Of a stretch of DNA of 49,629 bases, positions 25,187-34,289 are shown one piece after another (position 1 is the first letter of the stretch; each line of letters begins with the position of its first letter). The DNA is from a bacterium (GTDB lineage Bacteria > UBA4055), in the NCBI GenBank assembly GCA_029559475.1, contig JAKQBN010000054.1:1-49629 (forward strand), written 5' to 3'. A model generated the notes under the pieces. That model was not told where the DNA came from. It saw only the letters and a list, made by a program, of their open reading frames with translations, and ran no database searches. The position numbers and the translations under genes are program-made.

Positions 25187-26083
25187 ATGACAAAAGCCCT
25201 GATAAGTTCTGATATAAAGGATCTGAAACTAGTTAATAAAGGTAAAGTGAGAGAGATCTACGCGTTCGGTAAAGATAAACTCCTTATCGTGACATCAGAC
25301 AGGATAAGCGCTTTTGATGTGGTCATGGGTCAAGCGATCCCGGGAAAAGGCAAGATATTATCCGAGATCTCGAATTTCTGGTTTAAAAAATTCGAAAATA
25401 TAATAAAAAACCACATAATCTCAATTGAACCTGAAAAGGATTTTCCCGAACTTGCAAAATGGAAAGATCAGCTTGAAGGAAGATCAGTAGTCGTGCATAA
25501 ATGCAAACCTCTGCCTGTTGAAGCTATTGTGAGGGGATATTTAGCCGGCTCGGGACTGAAAGAATATAATAAATCAGGAACAGTCTGCGGAATAAAATTA
25601 GAAAAAGGCCTTAAAAATTCTTCAAAGATCAAAGAACCAATTTTTACTCCTTCTACGAAAGCAGAGATCGGCCAGCACGACGAAAATATTTCGTTCGAAA
25701 AAATGAAACAGCTTGTAGATCCGGCAATTGCTGAAAGAGTGAAAGAAATAAGCCTGAAACTTTACAAAACAGGCAGGGATTACGCTGAAAAAAAGGGAAT
25801 AATAATTGCAGATACAAAATTCGAATTCGGCATCCTCGGAAAAGAACTTGTTCTTATAGATGAAGTTCTGACGCCGGATTCATCAAGGTTCTGGCCTCTT
25901 GACGATTATAAAGAAGGCCAAAATCAGAAGAGCTTCGATAAGCAGTATCTTAGGGATTACCTTGAAAAACTTACTGAAGAAGGAAAATGGGATAAAAATC
26001 CTCCGGCGCCGAAGCTTCCCGCTGAAGTTACAAGAACTACAGCAAAAAAATATAAAGACGTTCTGGAAAAACTCGTTAAATGA
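25187..26083 (+). CDS. purC: Phosphoribosylaminoimidazole-succinocarboxamide synthase
   Basis: A 298-aa SAICAR synthetase, the purine-pathway step joining CAIR and aspartate with ATP. Landmarks: [47 protein letters not shown], and the active-site DTKFEFG near 208-214, followed by [13 protein letters not shown]. The length fits the longer ADE1-like form rather than the 240-aa form. The ATG has GGAG 7 nt upstream. No other purine gene is in the window. The stop overlaps the STAS gene start by 4 nt (ATGA). Confidence 0.97.
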   Translation: MTKALISSDIKDLKLVNKGKVREIYAFGKDKLLIVTSDRISAFDVVMGQAIPGKGKILSEISNFWFKKFENIIKNHIISIEPEKDFPELAKWKDQLEGRSVVVHKCKPLPVEAIVRGYLAGSGLKEYNKSGTVCGIKLEKGLKNSSKIKEPIFTPSTKAEIGQHDENISFEKMKQLVDPAIAERVKEISLKLYKTGRDYAEKKGIIIADTKFEFGILGKELVLIDEVLTPDSSRFWPLDDYKEGQNQKSFDKQYLRDYLEKLTEEGKWDKNPPAPKLPAEVTRTTAKKYKDVLEKLVK

Positions 26084-26379
26084 TTATAGAAAAAAAAGGC
26101 AAGACCGCTGACATAGTGATCAGTTCCGATCTTAAAGATGAGCGTTCCGAAGAATTCGTTAGTACATTGAGCGGTCTGGTTGAAGAGGGCATTCACAGAA
26201 TTAATATAGATTTCGAGAACGTGACCGGAATAAGTTCGAACGCTCTTGCGGGCCTAGTTATATTGTGCGATAAACCTGACATCGAATTTAGCTTCAGGAA
26301 AGTCACTGTTCCCTTGATGAATATTTTCGGTATTGTTAAGCTAAATAAGCAGGTTCTTTTAGAAGACAATATCCCTTAA
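26080..26379 (+). CDS. STAS-domain protein (anti-sigma-factor-antagonist-like)
   Basis: A 99-aa single-domain protein with the alternating strand-helix layout of STAS domains: [19 protein letters not shown] in the middle corresponds to the DxxxxSSxGLxxL segment, and the second Ser of the SS pair would be the phosphorylation site used in SpoIIAA-like partner switching. No partner kinase (SpoIIAB/RsbW type) or phosphatase is next to it, although a histidine kinase converges on it. The start overlaps the purC stop by 4 nt, which is odd for a regulator. Fold assignment moderate, role unknown. Confidence 0.75.
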   Translation: MIIEKKGKTADIVISSDLKDERSEEFVSTLSGLVEEGIHRINIDFENVTGISSNALAGLVILCDKPDIEFSFRKVTVPLMNIFGIVKLNKQVLLEDNIP

Positions 26380-28877
26380 TTCTGTTCCAGAACCTGTCTC
26401 AGCTTTATAGATATTTCATCCATCGAAAAAGGCTTTTCCAGAAACCCTTTTGCTCCGTTCATCAGCATACTCTCCACTTTTGCGGACATACTGTAGCCGC
26501 TGCTTATAATCACTTTTACCGAAGGATCTATTTTTCTGAGCTCATTAAATACCTTTTCTCCGTCCATTCCTGGCATTATCATGTCAAGAATCACGCACGA
26601 TATCCTTCTGTTGTTGGAAAAAATGTCAACTGCCACTCTGCCGTTCTCGGCTTTTAGTATCTGATATCCGAGATATGAAAGCATTTCGGCCGTAGCATTC
26701 AGAACCATTTTTTCATCATCTACTACCAGGATGGTCTTATCTTTTGTATCAAAACTTTCTTTTACAGGCTGTGATGGGATGAATTCGTTCTCTGTTACCG
26801 GCAGAAATATTCGAAATTCCGATCCTTCGAACTTTACGCTGTCGAATTCCAGCGCGCCGTCATGATTTTTTATGATCCCGTACGCGGAGGAAAGACCAAG
26901 CCCCGATCCTTTTCCCTTTTTCCTTGTTGTAAAGAAAGGATCAAGAATTCTGCTTTTTACTTCTTCATCCATTCCAGTTCCGTTATCTTTAACCGTAAGC
27001 TGAAGATATTTCTGTTTTTTCAATCCGTGAGCATATAAGAAATCAGCTCCCGGCTCAACAAATTCAGCTCTTAATTGTACTATACCGGTTTCTGTTATTG
27101 ACTGTATGGCGTTCAGTATGATGTTGGTAAATGCCTGTCTGATCTGAGATCGATCCCCTTCTACAGCATATTTTGCCTCGCAGAGATCATTCTCGAAAAC
27201 GATATTTTTGTTGGATTTCGAAAAAACTTCTGATATCGAAAGGATCAGTTCTACGGGATCGAATTTCGTTATTTCATATTTTCCGCCTTTAGCCATACCC
27301 AAAAGCTGACGGGAGAGCGCTGATGCCTGTTTGATCTGTTCCTCGATAAGCTTTATCCTTGAGCTTATTTCTTCGTTCTGATCGTATTTCAGCTTGAGTA
27401 GCGATGTATTGCCCTGAATTCCCATAAGAATGTTATTAAAATCATGAGCCACTCCCGCGGCAAGATTACCGAGCGCTACCATTCTCTCCGACTCTCTTAT
27501 CTTTTCATTGTATATCCGGTCAATCTGTTCTGCTTTTTTATATTCCGTTATATCGGGTCCGATCAGTTGGTATTCGTTTATAATTCCATTTTCATCAAGT
27601 AGAGCCCTTAGAGTGAAGAAGAAAAAATACTCTTCTCCTTTGATATTAACAGGAAATTCGAAAGCTGTAAGCTGTTTATTTATTCCTATTTCATCAAGTT
27701 TCGAGTTAAGAATCATCGCTTCATTTTCATTCAGGATCTCTACGATATCCCTGCCTTTGATTTTTAAAGTCTTGTTTTTGAACTTCTGATAGAAAGGCTT
27801 ATTAAAAAAAATGATCTTTTTGTTTCTGTCAAGCCTGCAGACTATACAGGTCATGTCCGTTAAAATTGTTTTATACAATTTCTGGCTCGAAGAGAGATTT
27901 CTTTCGAGCTTTTCTTTTATCTCATTATCTCTAATTATAATATTCATAGTCCTGAATTTGATTACTGCAACAGACAGAAGTCCGAAGATAGCCATTATCA
28001 GAAGAATGAATTTTAACGGTATATACCCGCTTTTGGTCAAAAGCGCTGTTTCTGAAAATGCCGAAACCGCTGTCCATGAATTCTCGAACGGAAGGCTTAT
28101 CTTCTTCATTCTGACAGAATAATCTTCTCCGTTCATTCTGAATCTGAATTCCGATAAAGACCCATCAGTATTAAGTTCTCTAAATTTATTTACGAATTCA
28201 ACTGATCCTGAGAATACTTCGCTGATCTTTTTCCCTTTCAATACTTTTCTGCCGCAGTAAAGAATGTTCCCGGAATTATCTGCTATCAGCTGAATGTTTT
28301 CATCGAAAGATCTGACATATTTTTCCTTCAGAAAATCGGAGAGGTAGTCGAACGAGATCAGATATGCCAGCGACCCATTATATTCCCCGTTTGTAAATAC
28401 AGGAGCATGAAGCGCGATGGCAGAATACCCCTGGACCGCCGTAAAAACATCGCTGAATACTGGTTTGTGATCACTAATTATCTTTTTCACATGTTCCTGG
28501 TAACTTATATCCGTACCTGTAAGTTTTTTATTATCGGGAACAGTATATAAAATGATCCCGTTTTTATCGGTTCTGGTTACAGAACTGATATACGGTTTGT
28601 GTATTTTAAGGCTGTTTTCAAGCTGATTTCTGCTGCTTTCGTCCAGAACGAAATCAGAATGATGCTCTGTTTCGAGCATTAAATGTTTAGAGAGCATACT
28701 GATAACTGATTCAATGTTGCCTGAAGCCTGTTCGATGTTGAATCTGTCTGAAAGAATCGCCCTTTCAATTATCTTCGACCTTGATTCTTTTACAAAATAA
28801 TAAGAATAGTATATGAGAAGAAAAGAGATAATAACAATAAGCAGTATAAACACATAATTATTGAATCTGCCTTTCAT
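26376..28877 (-). CDS. Hybrid sensor histidine kinase with periplasmic sensor, PAS and receiver domains
   Basis: An 833-aa membrane protein. Segments in order: membrane helix (about 8-28), a periplasmic dCache-like sensor (about 35-280; SVTRTDKNGIILYTVPD, FTAVQGYSAIALHAPVF), a second membrane helix (about 287-308), a PAS domain (about 335-450), HisKA with the phospho-His in GVAHDFNNIL near 477, HATPase with GTGMDEEV and GKGSGLGLSSAYGI, and a C-terminal receiver (VVDDEKMV, phospho-Asp in ILDMIMPGMDG near 760, Lys in FLEKPFS). It has no separate regulator beside it; output probably goes by phosphorelay. The 3' end shares a TTAA with the STAS gene. Confidence 0.93.
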   Translation of the reverse strand: MKGRFNNYVFILLIVIISFLLIYYSYYFVKESRSKIIERAILSDRFNIEQASGNIESVISMLSKHLMLETEHHSDFVLDESSRNQLENSLKIHKPYISSVTRTDKNGIILYTVPDNKKLTGTDISYQEHVKKIISDHKPVFSDVFTAVQGYSAIALHAPVFTNGEYNGSLAYLISFDYLSDFLKEKYVRSFDENIQLIADNSGNILYCGRKVLKGKKISEVFSGSVEFVNKFRELNTDGSLSEFRFRMNGEDYSVRMKKISLPFENSWTAVSAFSETALLTKSGYIPLKFILLIMAIFGLLSVAVIKFRTMNIIIRDNEIKEKLERNLSSSQKLYKTILTDMTCIVCRLDRNKKIIFFNKPFYQKFKNKTLKIKGRDIVEILNENEAMILNSKLDEIGINKQLTAFEFPVNIKGEEYFFFFTLRALLDENGIINEYQLIGPDITEYKKAEQIDRIYNEKIRESERMVALGNLAAGVAHDFNNILMGIQGNTSLLKLKYDQNEEISSRIKLIEEQIKQASALSRQLLGMAKGGKYEITKFDPVELILSISEVFSKSNKNIVFENDLCEAKYAVEGDRSQIRQAFTNIILNAIQSITETGIVQLRAEFVEPGADFLYAHGLKKQKYLQLTVKDNGTGMDEEVKSRILDPFFTTRKKGKGSGLGLSSAYGIIKNHDGALEFDSVKFEGSEFRIFLPVTENEFIPSQPVKESFDTKDKTILVVDDEKMVLNATAEMLSYLGYQILKAENGRVAVDIFSNNRRISCVILDMIMPGMDGEKVFNELRKIDPSVKVIISSGYSMSAKVESMLMNGAKGFLEKPFSMDEISIKLRQVLEQN

Positions 28878-28904
28878 AAATATCCTTTTTTACTTTTGCA
28901 ATAA

Positions 28905-28934
28905 ATTTTACGTAATTTCAATATAACGTAAAAT
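28905..28934. repeat. Inverted repeat ATTTTACGT/ACGTAAAAT upstream of the hybrid kinase gene
   Basis: Two perfect 9-bp arms (28905-28913 and 28926-28934) separated by 12 bp, lying 28-57 bp before the kinase ATG at 28877, in a divergent gap between kinase and outer-membrane barrel genes. The arrangement suits a dimeric regulator binding site better than a terminator, as no gene ends there. The left arm is itself within a TTACGTAA palindrome. Confidence 0.4.
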
Positions 28935-29044
28935 CATTTTTAAAACAATAATTTTTTATTATTTTATTTTCTTTCTTTAATTGTTTATATTTGTTTATCT
29001 GAAAATTACCGGGGTATCTTATCAGAAATCATATACGGATATTA

Positions 29045-30046
29045 ATGTTTATTTTATATCTGACTGTTTCCGGTTATGCTGCAGAACAGGGCGGTAAAGA
29101 TATTACTGAGAAAAGGTTTCTGATACTGCCTTTCGGATTTTATACAACCGATACAAGCGTGGGTCTAGGTGTCTTTTCGCAATATGCAAAAGCTGAAGAA
29201 AATAAGATCTTCGGAAATGCTGTGTATACATTTAAAAATCAGTTCATGCTGATAGTTTCAGCGGACTTTAAAAACGACCGTTTTGTTTTTAATAATTTTT
29301 TCAAGATCAAAGACTACTATTCCGAGTTCTACGGATACGGTAATAACACGGATAAAGACGATCCGTTAAAATACAGGTTTTTTCAGATCGACAATACATT
29401 TGAATTCGGAAAAATGATTTCGGAAAAAATAAAGATCAGCGCTGCGGTAAATAATTTTCTTCATATCCCCGATGATCATAAAATCCAATTGGGCTATTAT
29501 AATTACGGCGGCGGTAATTTTTATAACGGGATCGGCGGATCGGCGGAATACAAGAATATTTCCGGTGATTTCTTCAGGGACGGTTTTTTTATGAAAGCTC
29601 TTTTTCTAATCTATCCCGAAATCATAGCAAACCCGAATCAGTTTTTTGTTTGCGACTTCGAAGCCGGATTCTTTAAATCTTTAAATAAATCCGCATTTAA
29701 TACTTTGTTGTCGCTGCGTTCAACTGCGGCAGATGTACACCCGGAAAAATTGTCAAGGATCGGTGGAACAAAAGTCCTTAGAGGTTATCCTGACAACAGA
29801 TTCATTGATTATAACATGGCTGCTTTACAGACACAGTACGATTTCAGAATATATAAAGACTTTTCAGGCTGCGTATTTATAGGATGCGCTGAAGTTTTTG
29901 AAATGCCTGATGAGATCACAAGATTAAAAACAGCTTTCGGCGCAGGAATTATGTATAAGTATAAAAATCTGATCATGAGATTCGAAGCAGCGACATCACC
30001 TGAAAAAAACATCGAGATCATAATAACCGGGAACAGAGTGTACTGA
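29045..30046 (+). CDS. Omp85/BamA-type outer-membrane beta-barrel without POTRA domains
   Basis: A 333-aa protein made of alternating hydrophobic strands with aromatic residues, typical of outer-membrane barrels. The segment IGGTKVLRGYPDNRFID near 238-254 matches the conserved VRGF/Y motif in the Omp85/surface-antigen D15 barrel, and it ends in a strand with a terminal aromatic residue (Tyr). No POTRA domain precedes it, so it is a barrel-only member like those fused to or paired with patatins. The ATG gives a short, uncharged signal (MFILYLTVSGYA); the upstream in-frame codons RNHIRIL would complete a normal signal but lack a standard start codon. The function is unknown. Confidence 0.7.
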   Translation: MFILYLTVSGYAAEQGGKDITEKRFLILPFGFYTTDTSVGLGVFSQYAKAEENKIFGNAVYTFKNQFMLIVSADFKNDRFVFNNFFKIKDYYSEFYGYGNNTDKDDPLKYRFFQIDNTFEFGKMISEKIKISAAVNNFLHIPDDHKIQLGYYNYGGGNFYNGIGGSAEYKNISGDFFRDGFFMKALFLIYPEIIANPNQFFVCDFEAGFFKSLNKSAFNTLLSLRSTAADVHPEKLSRIGGTKVLRGYPDNRFIDYNMAALQTQYDFRIYKDFSGCVFIGCAEVFEMPDEITRLKTAFGAGIMYKYKNLIMRFEAATSPEKNIEIIITGNRVY

Positions 30047-30052
30047 ATTAAA

Positions 30053-30073
30053 AAAGGGGCTTATCGCCCCTTT
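30053..30073. terminator. Bidirectional intrinsic terminator
   Basis: AAAGGGGC (30053-30060) and GCCCCTTT (30066-30073) form an 8-bp stem with a 5-nt loop between two converging genes. On the minus strand it follows the DUF1858 stop directly and ends in a T-run; on the plus strand it follows the barrel gene by 6 nt with TTTATT. Confidence 0.9.
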
Positions 30074-30074
30074 A

Positions 30075-30269
30075 TTACTCAACTGCCTTATTTATCTCTT
30101 TTAAAAATTCATCTACATCTATTCCGTGAGCGATCAGCCCGTCTTCAAGCGTTTCGAACCTTGCGGCTATACAACCTATGCAGCCGAGGTTATATTTCAT
30201 AAAAATGCCGTGAGCGTCAGGATACTGCTGGATTATTTCAGTAATAGACATTTCTTTTGTGACCTTCAT
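30075..30269 (-). CDS. DUF1858 protein with a CxxC motif
   Basis: A 64-aa protein of the DUF1858 family (N-terminus KVTKEMSITEIIQQYPDA, then a conserved GC30-I-G-C33 motif and FETLEDGLIAHGID). Family members are common in anaerobes, alone or fused to hybrid-cluster or other redox proteins, and the Cys pair may bind metal or act as a disulfide. It is the last gene of the unit that includes aminopeptidase P and the NifU-like scaffold, 16 nt after the latter, and ends at a strong terminator. Biochemical role unknown. Confidence 0.9.
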   Translation of the reverse strand: MKVTKEMSITEIIQQYPDAHGIFMKYNLGCIGCIAARFETLEDGLIAHGIDVDEFLKEINKAVE

Positions 30270-30285
30270 TGTTTTCTCCCTTAAT

Positions 30286-30654
30286 TTATTTATTAATGAT
30301 TTCTTTTTTTATTTTTTCAACTGCTTCGAGCGCGAGCCTGATGCTGTGATGTTTCTTCTCAGGCATTCCGCCGAGAAGATCAGAGATTTTGTCGAAAGTG
30401 ATCATATCAAGCTCTTCAGGAGTTTTCCCCACTATTATCTCGCTTAGAAGGGAAAAAACCGTGATCGTTCCTGAACAGGCTTTCAGTTTGTATTTGAGCT
30501 CGGTTATTACTCCGTTTTCTATTTTTACCGTAACATCCACATTGTCGAAACAGCCGCCTTCAGTATTTACGACGTTGCAGGCAGCGTCGGGATCTGGTAT
30601 GCTTCCGATATTTTTCGGATTTGAAAAATGTTCAATATATTTTTGTGAATACAT
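30286..30654 (-). CDS. NifU/IscU-like Fe-S scaffold with one ligand cysteine replaced
   Basis: A 122-aa protein of the IscU/NifU N-terminal family, on which Fe-S clusters are built. It has MYSQKYIEHFSNPKNIG at the start, the first ligand Cys35 with Asp37 (CFD, usual CGD) and the second Cys60 in KACSGT. The third ligand is expected in KxHCS, but here reads KKHHSI, with Ser104 in place of Cys; His103 is kept. Two Cys and a His could still hold a labile cluster, or the protein may be a carrier. No cysteine desulfurase is in the window. The ATG overlaps the stop of the aminopeptidase gene by 1 nt (TGATG). Confidence 0.88.
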   Translation of the reverse strand: MYSQKYIEHFSNPKNIGSIPDPDAACNVVNTEGGCFDNVDVTVKIENGVITELKYKLKACSGTITVFSLLSEIIVGKTPEELDMITFDKISDLLGGMPEKKHHSIRLALEAVEKIKKEIINK

Positions 30655-31922
30655 CAGCGTTTTTTCCTGTTCATTATATCTTCGATCTCATCCGCTTCGA
30701 TAGGTATCGACTCCGACAGATTCCTGCAGCCCTTATCAGTTATCAGAACATCGTTCTCAAGCCTTATCCCGATCTTCTTTTCAGCTATATAAAGTCCCGG
30801 CTCGACTGTAATAACGCAGTTCTTTTCCAAAGGCGTCTGGTAGCTTCCCACATCGTGAGTATCGAGTCCGAGAAAATGGCTTACACCATGATAGTAGTAT
30901 TTTGTCAGATCGCTCTTTTCTTTTACCATTTTCATATCGAACAGACCTTTAAAAAGAACTTCTTTTGTAACATCCTGCAGCTGAGCAAGAGTCACTCCCG
31001 GCTTTGCTTTTTTCATTACTTCCTTCGATGCTTTAAGCACAATGTTATAGAATTTTTTCTGATCTGACGTGAACTTCCCGCTTACAGGATAAGTCCTTGT
31101 GATGTCGGAAGCATAGTTTTTATATTCCGAGCCCGTATCTATCAGTATCAGATCGTTTTTACCGGTCACCTGATCGTTGTCTTCATAATGCAGTACCGTT
31201 GCGTTGGCACCTGATGCGGCGATAGTCTGAAACGCTGGCTGAACGGATCCGTATTTGATATAATTCTTGATCAGTATTCCTTCACACTCGTTCTCCGATA
31301 TTCCCGGATATAATGAATGAATAAGATCTTCAAGCCCTTTGGTTGTTATTTCGATCGCCCTTTTGATCATAGCGATCTCGCATTCGGATTTTATCTTTCT
31401 TATCTCATCCAGTATAGGATTAACTGCTTTTATGGTTATAAAGGCGAATCTCATTCGAAGCTTAGATGCAAAAACCTGAGTGTATGTAGGAACTAAAAGA
31501 TCAGTCGAGGTTTCGTTATACATCAGTACTTTTTCTATGCCTATTCCCGAAAAGACATTAGACAAATAATCATCAAGGTCATTGATATCCCTTATATCTG
31601 AAATGCCTGATGTTCTTTTTATATCTTCAACAGAGACATTTCTGCCTACCCATTTCTCTAAAGTAGGATCAAGTACCTTTCTGAAAAGTGTTTCATAAAC
31701 TTTACCGTTATATTTGTAAACGGCCAGAACTGATCTTTTCAGCTCCAGTCCGGTCAGATAGAAATAATTGGAATCCTGCCTGAACCTGTAATGCGTGTCC
31801 CTGTTCTTGATCATATCCAGTGAAGAAAGAATGAATATCACTGTTTTTTCTTCGAGTTTTTCCGTTAATTTTTTCCTGTTATTTGAAAAGAAACCTTCAG
31901 GAAAATGAATTTCTTTAAACAT
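30654..31922 (-). CDS. pepP: Xaa-Pro aminopeptidase (aminopeptidase P, M24B)
   Basis: A cytoplasmic metallopeptidase that removes an N-terminal residue before proline. The N-terminal creatinase-like domain has DTHYRFRQDSNYFYLTG; the pita-bread catalytic domain has the metal ligands in LIDTGSEY and SDITRTYP (two Asp), HFLGLDTHD (His), VTVEPGLY (Glu) and RLENDVLIT (Glu). The longest frame opens with TTG at 31934, but the ATG at 31922 has GAGG 6 nt upstream and gives MFKEIHFPEGFF, so I use it (422 aa). The start overlaps the TPR-kinase stop by 8 nt. Confidence 0.95.
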   Translation of the reverse strand: MFKEIHFPEGFFSNNRKKLTEKLEEKTVIFILSSLDMIKNRDTHYRFRQDSNYFYLTGLELKRSVLAVYKYNGKVYETLFRKVLDPTLEKWVGRNVSVEDIKRTSGISDIRDINDLDDYLSNVFSGIGIEKVLMYNETSTDLLVPTYTQVFASKLRMRFAFITIKAVNPILDEIRKIKSECEIAMIKRAIEITTKGLEDLIHSLYPGISENECEGILIKNYIKYGSVQPAFQTIAASGANATVLHYEDNDQVTGKNDLILIDTGSEYKNYASDITRTYPVSGKFTSDQKKFYNIVLKASKEVMKKAKPGVTLAQLQDVTKEVLFKGLFDMKMVKEKSDLTKYYYHGVSHFLGLDTHDVGSYQTPLEKNCVITVEPGLYIAEKKIGIRLENDVLITDKGCRNLSESIPIEADEIEDIMNRKKR

Positions 31923-34149
31923 CTGCTTCCTCAACTGATTTATTTATAACTTTATCTGAACTGTCGGCATTATCTGATACCGGAAAAGAGATCCTGAAAG
32001 TTGATCCTTCGTTCTTTTCAGATCTAATTGATATGAAACCTCCGTAGGTATCAACGATATTCTTAACTATACTTAACCCAAGACCCTGCCCCGCGCCTGA
32101 TTTTTTTGTAGTATAAAAAGCTTCGAATATCCTGTCTTTATCTTCCTGGCTTATTCCTGTACCGTTGTCCGTTACTTCAATAAAAATATTGCTGTTTTCG
32201 GTTCCGGTAACGACTTTTATGTAGCCTTCTCCCGAACTAAGTCCTTTATCTGATATCGCATCCCTCGCATTAGTTAAAAGGTTAATAAGTATCTGTGAGA
32301 TCTCCTGATAGCTGCATTTATATCTCGGCAGATTCGGATCGAGCGCAAGTTCGACATTAGCGCTGTATTTAATGCTGTTCCTCATTATAACTAGAACATC
32401 GTTGACAATGTCATTAATGAGATTGTCTGTTGTCTCTCTGTTAAAATGAGTGATGTTCGCCGTACTTTTCACTATCTGATCGATCAGATCGACCGATTTC
32501 TTGTTACTTATCACAAGATTTTTAATGTCGTTGAACAGCTTTGTGACCTTATGTTTTTCAACAAGCTTTTTGAGTTCCTGAGTACTGTTCTTTTTCTGTT
32601 TTTTATTCAGTTTAATAAGATCGTATATGAACAAAGCCAGATCGTTAAGGCTGAGCCTGACGCTGTCCATCGAGAATTTGATGACCTGTGTCGGGTTTTT
32701 GATCTCGTGCGTGATCCCCGCGACCATTGTTCCTAGAGAAGCAAGTTTATCCAGCCTGGCCGCTTCTTTTTCCGATTTTCTCAACTTTTCGTTCGATTCA
32801 TTCAACTCCGATTTTGCTTTTTCGATATCTTCGAGAAGCTTTTTGTTCAGTTCTGCGATCTGTTCAGAATATTCTTTTAAAAGTTTCTGATTTTCAGCTT
32901 TCTGTGTGAAAGATCTGTAGGCTAAAAGTGCCAGTCCGGCAATAAGAAGCAGAATAATTATAAAAAAGTTGTTGATCTGCCTCTGCTTTTCGATCTCGAG
33001 TTTTTTAAACTCGTTGTCCCTGATAAGCGAAAAATTCTGTTTTTCTTTTTGAGAGAGTTCGAATTTAGCCTGAGCTTCATAAATTTCTCGCTGTTTTGAA
33101 ACTGATGATATTTTTTCGTCTGCTTTAGTATATTTTAGTAGGTCTTCATATGCTTTTTTATAATCACCGGTTGCAGAATCAGCTTTCGCTTTAAAATAAT
33201 AATTCTCCATTATAAGTTCCTGAACTTCCATGTTTTCTGCAAACATATTGCTTTTATCAAAATATGAAATCGCTGCTTTAAAATCCTTCATATTGAAATA
33301 TGCTCTTCCGAAATTATGATCATTCAGAGCAATACCGTATCTGTCACCAACTTTGACAAAAATTTCATTAGACATTTCAAGATTTTCGATTGCTTTATCA
33401 TTTTTATTCTGCGCTACATAAATCGAAGCCATATTATTAAATATCTTTGCCTGCCTAACGACATCATTTAAATTTTTATATACCGAAAGTGCTTTCTCGA
33501 AATTATTGAGAGCTTCTTCTGGTTTATCCTCAAAATTATAGGTTATCGCAATGTTATTGTAAACATCAGCAACGTCGGACATTTTTCCATTTTTTTGGTA
33601 TATTTCAAGTGACTGGTTTAAAAAATCATGAGCTTTATTAAAATCCTTTATGCCTTCAAAAACAACTCCAAGTCCCCTCAACGCATTGGCTTCCTTTATC
33701 TCGTCATTTAGCATCTTTGCGTCGTCCAGAGCTTTAAAATAAAAGATCGAGGATGTTTTGTAATCCGAAAGAGAGTAGAATACACCGCCGAGCTGCTTGC
33801 AGTTTTCGTAAATAAATTCCGTATCGTTTAGTTTCTCAGCTATGATAAGAGAATTTTTGTATTCTTCTCCCGCAGCTTTGAAATCACCGGTGTTATAAAA
33901 AACGTCGCCCTTAGTGTAGCGGGCTTTCATAAGAAGTACGGGCTCATTCTCAGTTTCAGCAAAATCTATCGCCCCGTCAAGATATTCGAAGGCCAACGCA
34001 TTGTCGCTTTCATAAAGAACTTTCGCAAGTTCAACAGACTTATCATATTTAATTCTGCCTTCAGATCCGTCGACAACAGCTTTTAAAGAATCGGATGTCG
34101 ATCCTAAAACGATCGCAGACAAAATAAATAATACTATCAGAAACCTCAT
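31915..34149 (-). CDS. Membrane histidine kinase with a periplasmic TPR sensor region
   Basis: A 744-aa protein with a Sec signal (MRFLIVLFILSAIVLG), about eight TPR-like repeats (residues about 30-375), a membrane helix near 393-410 (FFIIILLLIAGLALLAY), a coiled coil, HisKA with the phospho-His in ITHEIKNP near 480, and HATPase with NLLTNARDAI, TDNGTGI and GQGLGLSIVKNI. The TPR region would face the periplasm and sense protein or peptide partners; this class is frequent in FCB-type bacteria. No response regulator is beside it. It overlaps aminopeptidase P, which suggests co-expression with the Fe-S genes. Confidence 0.93.
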   Translation of the reverse strand: MRFLIVLFILSAIVLGSTSDSLKAVVDGSEGRIKYDKSVELAKVLYESDNALAFEYLDGAIDFAETENEPVLLMKARYTKGDVFYNTGDFKAAGEEYKNSLIIAEKLNDTEFIYENCKQLGGVFYSLSDYKTSSIFYFKALDDAKMLNDEIKEANALRGLGVVFEGIKDFNKAHDFLNQSLEIYQKNGKMSDVADVYNNIAITYNFEDKPEEALNNFEKALSVYKNLNDVVRQAKIFNNMASIYVAQNKNDKAIENLEMSNEIFVKVGDRYGIALNDHNFGRAYFNMKDFKAAISYFDKSNMFAENMEVQELIMENYYFKAKADSATGDYKKAYEDLLKYTKADEKISSVSKQREIYEAQAKFELSQKEKQNFSLIRDNEFKKLEIEKQRQINNFFIIILLLIAGLALLAYRSFTQKAENQKLLKEYSEQIAELNKKLLEDIEKAKSELNESNEKLRKSEKEAARLDKLASLGTMVAGITHEIKNPTQVIKFSMDSVRLSLNDLALFIYDLIKLNKKQKKNSTQELKKLVEKHKVTKLFNDIKNLVISNKKSVDLIDQIVKSTANITHFNRETTDNLINDIVNDVLVIMRNSIKYSANVELALDPNLPRYKCSYQEISQILINLLTNARDAISDKGLSSGEGYIKVVTGTENSNIFIEVTDNGTGISQEDKDRIFEAFYTTKKSGAGQGLGLSIVKNIVDTYGGFISIRSEKNEGSTFRISFPVSDNADSSDKVINKSVEEADV

Positions 34150-34289
34150 TTACAGCTCCGTTTTTACCGGGGGTTTACAACAAGATAATAATTTATAAAT
34201 TAACTGGAATATTATCAAGATAAATCATTGAGTGTTTACCAAAACTTTATTATTATACACAGACAGATAATGAAGAACAGGAGTCGAAT

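Noticed and set aside
34150-34289. Defined promoters in the divergent gap before MoxR
   Set aside because: TTTACC and TTATAC-like elements occur but no pair has acceptable spacing.
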